A stretch of 64,000 bases of DNA from Progne subis subis (lineage: Eukaryota; Chordata; Aves; Passeriformes; Hirundinidae), in assembly GCA_022316685.1 (NCBI GenBank), contig JAKJHU010000155.1, positions 1 through 64,000 of the forward strand, given 5' to 3'. Of the stretch, positions 24,440 through 34,500 are shown one piece after another; position 1 is the first letter of the stretch; every line of letters starts with the position of its first letter. A program made the translations under genes and the position numbers. The notes beneath the pieces were generated by a model, which saw only the letters and a program-made list of their open reading frames with translations, did not search any database and was not told the origin of the DNA.

Positions 24440-24800
24440 TCCTAGCTAACCTAAATAATCTCGTATCATCAGCTGTTCCCCTCCTCTTTCAGCTCATTAG
24501 GGCTTTTAGAGAACACTGGCTCCTACTGAACCCGACCAACCCACCATTAACCTCATTCCATGCCAAGAAATGGCTCTCACTTTTGACTCCAATTCCACAG
24601 CTTCTGTCTCCAGGAGGACTCTACCCCTCACCCTTGAGGTGACTAAGTTTCTTTAATAGCCTCTTGTGAGGGACTTTATCAAAAGCCTTTTGAAAGCTAA
24701 ATTAAATTCTTTGCACTGTATTTCTCTTTTTCCCAGGATTTTGTTCGCACATTTAAAGGCTCCTGACAGTCTATGGCTGAGAAAAGCTTTCACTTTTTAA
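24440..24800 (-). mobile_element. Ancient CR1 LINE fragment, antisense to the plus strand
   Basis: The plus strand shows the ordered landmarks of an inverted amniote CR1 reverse-transcriptase segment. TAAATAATCTCGTATCATCAG comes first, then a GAACACTGGCTC...ACTGAACCC block and a CCTCTTGTGAGGGACTTTAT block. These are followed by CAAAAGCCTTTTGAAAGCTAAAT. The match is to remembered CR1 patterns, not a computed alignment. It is heavily mutated and has no open frame, so it is much older than the copy at 29690. Confidence 0.5.
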
Positions 24801-26994
24801 GATTATTTCCTGCTCCTACGCAGCAAAGCTCTCATTTTGCCTCCTAAATTGGGCCAGCAAGTATGCACAGCTCTGGTTTGGTTTCCTGAAGCAGCTCTTG
24901 TTGAATATCCATGTTCCTCCTGGCACGGCATTTGCTTCAGCGCTGCAGTGAGCAGGTAAAGCTGCAAGGCTTGGGGAAGGAGCCCTGAGCTGCTCTGGCG
25001 CTGTCCCTGGCGAGGGCAATCCCACTGCCCGCTGTTTTACACAGGGCTCCAGGCCTCAGGCCACCTTGCAGATTCAGGGGCATTGTCTGAGGGTTCAGTG
25101 AGATCAGCCCTGCCTGAGATAACCGAGCAAGACTGCTGGGTTGGAGCAGGGTAGTCCAAAGTGGATAAAGAATTTCGTCCCACAAGAAGCACGGGAGGCA
25201 TTACAAATAAATTGCATCGGGGTGGGTGTGGATGAGCCCATTGCGTAAGTGGGCTCCATTTTCCCCCCGTCCCCGTACTCTTCTCACCCATTCACCCACG
25301 TAGCTCCATCGAGTCTCAGGCAGGGATAATCCAAGCTTGGCAGATCCTAGGTCTGAAACTCAGAAGAAAAACACTGCTCTCCGTACACATAAGCCCACGA
25401 CCACTGAGGGCACCTGCTCAGTTGTGTAGCCATGGCAGGTCATCTACAAAGCATGTCCAAGGCAGCATCAGCAGGTTAAGCCTGTCCACACCCACTGTGC
25501 TCACTGCTCCTGCTTACAGCCCGTAGGAACACAGGCTGCAGTCGGGCTCCACTGTTAGCAGCCTTTTGCCAGAGCTACAAAGGTGCCTGCTCTGACCAGG
25601 CCTCCACCCTTACCTTACCAGGAAGAGCCTCTCCTTCAAGTCTCGAATGGAAGAGTGCTTTAGAGCTTCAGAGACGTCCCACAAGGGCAAAGACAGAGGC
25701 GGTGGTTTGCTCCGGCTCCCAGTGCAGCCCACCCCCTGTTCTGCCACAGCCTCCAGTGGGGTCAGGTGTGGAGCAAGGGGAAGACATCAGCAGAGCAGGC
25801 TTCAGGCCTCTGCACAGCAGCCTGGCCAGAGCACCCAGCAATGGTGCATGCCAGGCTTTGAGAATTTGCCAACACCAGAGTGAGGAGTGCAGAAGACACT
25901 TCTCCATCTGAGATGGAAATTTTTCTGTAGATAGCTTGGCTCATTCCAAAAATGGTTATCTATAAATGCTCTGCAACACATCTACCAAGAATGGCCTTCA
26001 AGATTCTTCCAGGAATCATGCAGGGAGAAGGAAGAAGTGATGTCAGGCTGAGCCGAAGCAGTTTTTTTTCCAGGTTCTGTTTTAGTTCGTTTTCAAGCAG
26101 AGCAATAAACAGCTCTCTCTAGACCTGCACTGCCTTGTCTGTCCATCTGAGACATAGCTCTTCTGCTTCCCAACTGCCAGCACATCCTCAGGCCCCTCCA
26201 CAGTAAAGCAATACAGGGATGCATGAAACCTTCCTTGCCACACAAGGGAAATCCCATTTTTCAGGCTGCTCTCCCGTCAGATCGGGGATGTGGTTGGCTT
26301 GGGGCAGGTTTTAGAGCCTCATTAACACTCAGCAATGAGGCCTGGCAGCAACTGATTTGATTTAAGGTTCATTTCCAGGCTGTGATTTAAGGGAAGATTT
26401 GCTTAATGTTCTCTAACAGACCCTTCTGACTGGGAGCTTGAGTGCTGCCTAATGACAGACTTATTTATTGTAATGTCTTAGCAGCACAGAATCTAGAGGA
26501 GCCTGGGCAGGAGCACAGCAGCTGCTGGCAGGTGCTCAGACAGCACTGCAAACATCCCTCACAGCACAGTGGTAACAGGGGAGTGTGCATTCCTCTATCC
26601 AGAACAGCCAGATACTGCAAACCTCTTTGGCACCAAGAGGTTAGCAAGACAGAGCACTCTCTGCTTGCCCAAGATGTTCAGCACTGCACCTCTACACACA
26701 GGACAGGTGAAACACTCCTCTTTGTCCTTACTGCAGTACTTGAATGATGGGAAATGCAGAGGTGCCTGCTCAATCTCCAGACTGCTTAAAATGCAATTTG
26801 CAAGCAAGACTCCCAAATTCGCCTCCCTGTTTTCCCAGTTTTGGACTTTCAACTCACAGGCTGAGTCTGCTTTTCTCCTGGGAAGGGGATGGTCATCAGC
26901 TGACGTTTGTATGCTGCCTAGAGCTTCTGAGATGGATGTATCTATCCCCAAGGCCACACACAGAGACAACCATCACACAAATGAAGACAGGAGG
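24801..26994. other. Intergenic region downstream of AMBRA1
   Basis: No exon recognised. It lies between the CR1 relic and the proposed AMBRA1 cleavage site. A minus-strand AATAAA exists at 26463-26468 and could be a more distal poly(A) signal, but the sequence after it is not GU-rich. GC content falls through this interval. Confidence 0.5.
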
Positions 26995-28170
26995 TCAAGC
27001 AAGGGTTTGTCATATTTTAATGACATTGATCTTTGGTGTTTCCCTCGTTAGCACTCACACTCTCCCTGTACTTCCTCCACGAGCCTGCTAGGGATGGAGA
27101 GTTACAAACGAAAAGGAAAATCACATTTTAGACTAAAAACAAAGTATCAGAGCCTTGACTTCTCCACTAGAAACTACATGTACAAGGTCAAGATTTCACA
27201 TGCAACACCTTACATCACAGACCCATACCTCACATCCTGGCCTAGAGCTGAAAGAGATTTCCTGCCCCCTGCCAAGGAGGTGCAGCCCAGTCCTGGCACC
27301 ATGAAACCACCGGGGCAGCTCATTCATGTTAATATTGGCACAGCTAAAACATCCTTGTATGAACTGCATCCTGACTAGAGAGCAGTAGCCCTTGCCCCTC
27401 TACCCATCCATACAGCATCTCTGCTTCAGTTCCTGCCGAGTCCTAAACTAACTCTAAAAAGGAAAGATCCCACCTGTGAGCATATCCTGAGCCATGCATG
27501 TTCTGGTGAAGCCCAGTTCTTCCCAGAAAAGACCACAGCATAGGCAGGACTTATCTCAGAACACCACGCTCTGCAGGAGTAGTGCTGTGCTATGGAGAGG
27601 GACTGTGGCCTGGAAGACTCCTCCACTCCAGCAACAAAGCTGGAGCATCACGCCTGGGCTTGCACAGTAGTGCCTGTCTCCAGAAGGATGCTGCAGGCCC
27701 CCTTCCCTGTCTACTGATCAGCTCCACGGGTATAAAAAGGCAGGAAAAAGGAAAGGAAAAAGGCTTTACAAAGGATGATACACCAAGTTGCGGGGCCTAG
27801 CTCAGGGGATGCCACGGGGCTTCAAAATTTCGCCGACGCGCAGCAAGTATGGTTTGCATTCCTGTTAACACTTCAGCAGTGGGAATGTTGGAAGTTAAGT
27901 ATGCTTTCTTCCCCGTGGCTTTCCTTGCAATTCTTATCCCTTCCCCCATCACCCAGGATAGAGAAGCCCTCTGAACCACCAGCATCCTGTTAGAGCCACC
28001 CATCCCTACTCTTCCAGCTCCTGGCCAGCTGTGAGGTACAGGTCTCTGCTGAGCAGTACAAGGGTAGCACCAACACACAACTCAATCTCTACCTGTTCCG
28101 CGACTCCCCACTGGTGCTGTCATTACTACAGAAGTTGGTACTGTCAGGAAGATGGTTATTGTTAGTTAGG
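26995..28170 (-). other. AMBRA1: AMBRA1 3' untranslated region
   Basis: Sequence between the in-frame stop (28171-28173) and the proposed cleavage site near 26990-27006. The 3' UTR is about 1.1 to 1.2 kb. Its first part, 28089-28170, holds the conserved AMBRA1 tail out of frame (see separate entry). No other gene or clear repeat is seen in it. The extent depends on the poly(A) signal call. Confidence 0.5.
27016..27021 (-). terminator. AMBRA1: Likely AMBRA1 poly(A) signal ATTAAA
   Basis: The minus strand reads ATTAAA here, the second most common vertebrate poly(A) hexamer. About 35-65 bases downstream (26953-26982) the minus strand is GU-rich, reading TTTGTGTGATGG then TTGTCTCTGTGTGTGG, a good downstream element for CstF binding. 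Cleavage would fall at about 26986-27006. No equally good hexamer plus GU-rich pair was noticed between here and the stop codon. Confidence 0.5.
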
Positions 28171-28172
28171 TC
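28089..28172 (-). pseudogene. AMBRA1: Out-of-frame relic of the conserved AMBRA1 C-terminal tail
   Basis: On the minus strand, one base out of phase with the upstream terminal-exon frame, the sequence reads [12 protein letters not shown], then about 12 residues, then GESRNR and a TAG at 28089-28091. The human protein, as I recall it, ends with a similar tail (ELTNNNHL near the end, EPRNR at the end). Between the conserved EGP codons and TNNN the bird sequence has one base more than needed. So the tail is either lost from the protein by a +1 insertion, or the window has a one-base error near 28175-28185. No consensus splice pair bridging the two frames is apparent. Confidence 0.6.
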
Positions 28173-28580
28173 ACTGTACTTCAATTGGTCCCTCGGTGTC
28201 CATGGAGGACTGGGCCTGCTCTGGCAGGTCCGGGTCACCGGCGCTTTGTCCTTCGCTCCCACTAGGGGCTGTCCGCAGGTTCGGGCCGTGCTCGGGCAGC
28301 TGCGCAGACTCTGACAGGACCCGTCCCTCCAGCTCTGTGCCCAGCTGCTGAGAGGTGGACTGCTGTGCTGACGTGCCCTCGGCTCCAGTGGGCTCTGCGC
28401 CAGTCTGAGAGCTGCGGTGGATCCGGTGGCTCACAATGATGTTGTTGCCGAAGCCGCCCATGGACGCCATGGTGGTGCTCTGCTCCCGCTGAACCACGGC
28501 AGTCATGCCACCTTCTGCCATCAGCCTTTGAATCCTACTCAGGGCATCCTCCCCACTGGCCCCATACTCTGGACCTTCAC
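28171..28580 (-). CDS. AMBRA1: AMBRA1 terminal coding exon
   Basis: Minus-strand exon opening after TTTCTTTTGCAG. It encodes the conserved block [18 protein letters not shown], then [12 protein letters not shown], then [14 protein letters not shown] and [12 protein letters not shown] less conserved Ser/Gln/Glu-rich stretch follows, ending DTEGPIEVQ and TGA at 28171-28173. AMBRA1 is an autophagy scaffold (Beclin 1/VPS34 regulation) and CUL4-DDB1 substrate receptor for D-type cyclins. Its WD40 region is outside this window. The exon gives 2 bases plus 135 codons and stop, and joins the exon at 37261 in frame (GEG then EGP). The stop comes early because the conserved tail is one base out of frame. 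The identity is secure; the true C terminus is not. Confidence 0.95.
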
Positions 28581-31500
28581 CTGCAAAAGAAAGCAGAAGC
28601 AACTCTGGTGCACAAGGCAAACTACGAGACAAAATAAAGCACGCTGAGTAGTTGCATCACATGGTGTGCTCGTACTGGGAAGGAAGATGGGTTTTATTCC
28701 AGAGGGAGACCAGTATTTTATTTCCGTAACTTTCCACTTGGTTAAGTGTCAAACAAAGGCACCAAATTCTGTCAAGAAAATTGTGGCCACTTCCACAGGT
28801 AACCCTCACAGACTTGCATGTCCAAGCCCTGGGAAAGCAGCTCTTATCTGGCCATAAAGATGGGGGAAAGGGTGGTAGGCAGAGGCAGGATGCTTTATCA
28901 CAGCTATGGAGATAATCCTGCCAGCCCCACGGGGACAGGAAGAGAAACCTCAGGTAGCACTGCAGTAAACCAAACATTTCACCCACGGTGTTAAAGAACC
29001 CCATGGCTTTTCCTACTTCACTTGTTTGAGAAGTAGGCAGATGACATGATGGCAATGTCCCCAGCGTCAGGCTAGGCAGGGCATAAGAGTCTGGCCAACA
29101 GCAGCTACAGAACATGGTCTTCCACATTAGCTACGATCAAATGTGTAGGTTCCAGCTCCCCTTGACTGGTATCTTTTGAGGAATACAAAAAATATCTGAA
29201 GACCTACAGTCTTTGTCTACTCTTATCTCTGAGGCTTCCCAGTACAGTCGGGCTGTGTAGTGAGCTCTGAGAGAACCATCGTCAGATACCTTGGTTGCTG
29301 AAGATTACCTTAGGAGAACAAAATCTCACTAAAGAATTGTCTGTGTAAGAGACCAAATCACTATGACAGGGAAGTTCATCCCAGTTCAGTTTCTCAGCAT
29401 CCTGCTTTTGCTACAAGCCCTACCCAGAGCATTTGGGGAGAACAATCTGTAATAATAAACTGCTAGAAATATTCCACAGTGGGATCCTGCTGATTCTTAT
29501 TAAAGAAATAAATCTCACTCCCACCTCTATGAAGCTATCACAGTGCTGATTTGAGGAGAAAGCCATGAGCTCTCCTGGCACCAAGGAAATGAACACAAAT
29601 GTCAACAAGGCTAGATGAAAGGAGGAGTTAAAACACAATAAAAAACAAAGCCACACTGACTAGGAAAACAAAAACACTTGGGGCTGTGGAGTTTAGTATC
29701 TTTATCCATGATTTGGATGAGGGGATTCAAGTGCACCCTCAGTAAGTCCACAGACGACAGTAAGCTGGTGGGACTGTTGATCTGCTGGAGGGTAGAAAGG
29801 GTCTGAGGAGGGAACTGGACAAGCTGGGTCATGGGCAAAGGCCAGTTGCATGAGGGTCAACAATGTGCCCTGGGGTCACAACAATCCCATGCAGCACTAC
29901 AGGCTGGGGGAAGGAGGGGTTGGAAAGCTGCTCAGCAGAAAAGGACCTGGGGGTGCTGGCTGACAGCAACTGAACATGATCCTGTGTGTGTGTCAAGGTG
30001 CTCAAGAAGGCCAATGGCACCCTGGCCTGTATCAGCAGTAGTGTGGTCAGTAGGACCAGGGCAGGGATTTCTTCCCTGTACTCAGCACTGGTGAGGCCAA
30101 GCCTTGTACCCTGTGACAAGTTTTGGGCCCCTCACTACAAGACAGGACATGGAGGTACTGGAGCACATTCAGAGAAGGGCAAGGGAGGTAGTGAAGGAAG
30201 GGTCTGGAGCACAAGGCATAAGAAGAGCAGCTGGGGATCTAGGGTTGTTTAGCCTGTAGAAAAGCAGGCTCAGGGGAGACCTTATCACTCTCTACAACTC
30301 TCTGAAGGGAGGTTGCAGCCAGGTACCAGTCAATCTCTTCTCCCAGTTAACCAGCAACAGGATAAGAGAAAGTGGCCTCAAGCTGCACCAGGGGAGGTTC
30401 AGGTTGGTCATTAGGAAGAATTTTTTTCACTGGGATGTTGCTTACCCATTTTAACTGCCCAGGAAGTGGTGGAGTCACAATTCCTGGAACTGTTCAAGAA
30501 ATGACTGGACATGGCACTTAGTGCTGTAGCTTAGTTACATAGCTGTGTTCAGTCAAAGGTTGGATTTGATGATCTTGGAGGTGTTCTCCAACCTAAATGA
30601 TTGTATGATCATGTATCCAGCACAAGAGCTAAGATACTCAGCAAAGTCCACACCATGCCACGTGTAGAGACGTCATGCAGTCAGTCAGTGACAACTTATT
30701 CCCTTTTCTCATGGGCTAGTACTCACATCAGGCGCTATCAGCATCCCCCACCACTGGACAAAGCTAACTTCATCCTCAAGTAAGTCTGCTGACATACTGC
30801 CCTGCTGTAGAAATATTATGGACATTAAGGACAAATTTAAATATCACCAGTAGAGTAGGGAGGTTTCTGCTAGGAATGTAGTAAACCTGCTATATCCATT
30901 ACACCTAACCCCTTGATTAGAGAGCATCAGGGGGATCACAGAGACACCTGTAACCACATGAGAATCTGCAACATGGCCTTAGAGGAGTGAGCAAGAATAC
31001 CCCCTGGACAGAGCCTGACCCACAACTCTAGCAGAGAAATCCCATTCAGGATGTGGGTGATGCATGAACTAGGAACTTGATTGACCAGTACAAAGACTGG
31101 GGACACAGACAGCTATTATACTGGAAACTCCAGTGTGAAAAACAATCATGCCAAGGGATGCTGAAACATTATTCATGAGCAGAACTATGTGGAAGGTTTG
31201 AGAAGCATGGTTTTGGACTCAGTCATCACTTCCTTCTGAGGGCATAGTTTGTACTTCATTACCAACCATCTGGCCAGGCCAGAGAGGAAGCTGAAGAAAG
31301 CCAAGATTTGCAGCCTGGTCTAGAGACATGCCAGACAGTCCTATCTACACAAGTCCTGAAACAGCAGGTACTGTGCTCTCGAGAGATCATTTGCTATAAA
31401 CCAGTCCAGTACAGAAGCACTGGAACAGCAAAGCAGCAAGGACTTCCAGCCAGCCAATGCTCCTCAGCATTACAAACATGTGCTTCACCACAGTACCCCT

Positions 31501-34500
31501 TGCTCTTCCCTGCCCCTAAATTACCATATGCCATGGCTGAATTTCCAATTGAGGCATCTGCTTGCTCAGAAGACAGGCAAGGACTGATGCCACAGTAGAA
31601 ATCAGCGCCTTCAGATCCCAGAGATACAGTGATGTTGGAAATTCCCAGCCCATCAAGAGACAGAAGTGAGCCTCACCACACAAGCAGCCAACAAACACCT
31701 CTGCTTTGGGGACTGTCATCCCCTTTTCCTCTCTCAGGTTTCAACGATGACTTTGGCTGACTAGTTCAGAGCAAAGCTTGCTGTGCCGTTTCCCTCGAGC
31801 TGAGCTACAGCACAGATTCACACACAGCCCGTTTCTACTGCCTGGTGACTCCCACACACATTCTTTCACCAGGCTGCCAAGGCAGACTACATTAGTACTC
31901 AGAGCAAGTGAAATAAGCTGAGTTCCATTTGGTGAAGGTTCAGGGTGGGCACACAGGCACTTACAAAACAACAGCAAAGCTGCAAACCACACGCGCTTCA
32001 GCTTGCTGCAGTGCTGTGCTCCTACAGATGTTTTCTACTGTAACCAGAGTGACCTTTCCAGAAGTCCAAATTCCCATCTATGCCAAACACAGAACAAAAC
32101 ATTACTCTTGAGAGCAATTTTCCCAAAGACCAGGGGATTTCTGTCAAGGTAGCTGTCTCAAACATTTAACTAAAGAATCCCTAGCTAAAACATCTGTTTT
32201 TAGAAGTCCTCTATGCTGCTCCAGCAAGACAAGAATTCGACATAGAAAACTACGCAGGAAAAACATCTTGCAAACTTTTGAAGGAGCTGGGCATGAGGCA
32301 GGGTATTTCCACTTCTAAATGAAGTGGACTCTGAAGTACCTACAGGGAGTACAACTTGTTTGTCCCTGGGCATGGATGGCACACGCCTGATGAAATGAAA
32401 AGTCCACAGATGCAAGGATGAGATCAGACTCCCCTGTATTTCTGCAATATACTGACATTGTTCTTGAATTTTCTTCTATTTTCAACATTCCTCTTTCTAA
32501 AACCAGCAGTAGTTAAGAACCGTGTTTGCAAACAAAGCTTCAAAATTAGAACTAACAGTAAGCACTGCAGAGCTATCTAAGTCTTCAGAGAACATGAAAT
32601 AATAGCTCTGAGGTGTGAGTTGACCCACTAATTCAGATGCTCAAAGATAAAAATATCAGCATTTTTACATTAATTCATCCCTTGCATAAGAACAGAAAAG
32701 GGAGGGACACACCACCGTATAACCAGCTATGAATAATTACATCTCCCTTAATGCCACAAGAAATACTACTAGTTACTTTTCTTTCCAACCAAGCCCAGAA
32801 ACATGTTCACACTTCCTTTCTGAGGTAGTTAATCAAAACAACTCCATAGAACTCAGAAAAGACACAAATGCTCTAACTTGTAACATTTTTCTTAGTAATC
32901 GCTCACCTTGGCTATTCATATGAGTGAAACTTACTTTCATAATGAGAGTTTAAAAGTAGCCCACATAATTTAATCCCAAGAGACCCAGGTACTTGGAGCA
33001 GATCACGCTGTAAAGGCTTGAATTGTACATACTTCTAGAACCTGTCCATTTTTTAGGTAGTGGTTTTCAAAGGATTTTGAAGAGAATCCAAAATTTCTAT
33101 AGGACATACGATGCAGATTCTACAGATGGATGGGCAGAAAAAAGGCTAAGGGCACGTTTTTACTTGGGAGTGAGAGGCAGATCTGGGAGCTGATCCCTGG
33201 CGTCCCAGTTCCCATTTCCACACTGATTGCACGAAAGTCACATCACATCTGACAGCAGCATTGCAAGAACGTGTTCAGCTAACATAAAACATGTTTCTTC
33301 TTGTTAGCATTCACGAGGCTCGGCTGGGGACAGAGTATTCCTTCCCAAGCAGCCCCTTGACACGTGTTCCTAATGTCTCAGATTAAGTAAGCTGCATCAC
33401 ATGCAGGCACGCTGATTACTTCTAAGTGCTCCTTAGGCATCCTCAGGAGGCTTTGCTTATATCAAGAAAGTTTTGCTTGCATGTACTGTCTTTTCACTAC
33501 CAATAGTTTGAACAGACTGAATCTCACAAACCCAAGCCTTCATTTTCCAACGCTCTTCCCTCTCAAATGTATTTGCTGCATCCTCTGAAAGCAGTTGGAA
33601 CTAATGTACTGGCTGCTGCTAACTTCAACCCAACAAGTTAAAAACTGTATGTGGCATGACAGTAGTTGATATGTTGCTCCCCCAAAGACAGGCAAAGTAG
33701 CAATCCACTGTCAGCAAGTATTCTGATGGCTACAATTCCAGTAACTCCTAACAAGTACTTACTTGCACAACAAGCACTCAGCTCTAGCTATCTGAATTTT
33801 AAGCCCCAAAAATGATGCAGGTGATAGGAAATGAGATGCCAATTGCTTTTCAGTTATTTGTTGTTGTTGTTTTTTTCTCTTTAACAGCTGGATTACCTGA
33901 AAGATGTATTGATATACTCTCAACAGCCAGGGGACAGCATGGGCCCACTATCAAACAAATGTCCTGCAGCTCTGCAGAGGTCCCTCCCTCAGCCTGCAGC
34001 AGCTTCGGCACAATTGCAGATTCTGCAGTTACTGCCCCTTGCACTGCACACCAAATATCCAACAGCCTGAACAAGTGGCAGCCACAGCCTGACCCAGTCT
34101 GGACCGGGAATTACCATTTCTAAAGGTTAAAGCTTTGGGCCATTAAATCCCATTAGGAATTTTTGTTGGGTTTTAAGTGAGATTCAATTTGCCAGCTGAA
34201 TACAAATCCCACTCCCATCATGCCTGTCTATTTGCAAGGAAAACATAGTATAACGCCCAACAGATTGTTTCTAATTAAGGGTGCCTCAAAGCTACAACTC
34301 TATCACTATTTCCACTATGTCTGTCAGCTTAAAAGAAAACAGGAGACAGCTCAAACACTGTTTTAAGCATTTCTTGGTACCTCTCCTCCTTTTCTCTCAA
34401 CTCTACCTTTCCCTTATGTGTGGCGTGGGAGCAGAGTTCACAAGTCCCCTATTAACTGCTGCAAAACAGAAAGATTCAGACATTAAAGGGATTCACTTCT

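Noticed and set aside
26463..26468. Minus-strand AATAAA as the main AMBRA1 poly(A) signal
   Set aside because: A canonical hexamer, but the sequence downstream on the minus strand is not U/GU-rich. The ATTAAA at 27016-27021 has better context. Kept only as an alternative.
29986..30252. Plus-strand open frame of 88 codons
   Set aside because: It is a broken remnant of CR1 ORF2 (SLYSALVRPSL, FWAPHYKT), not a host gene.
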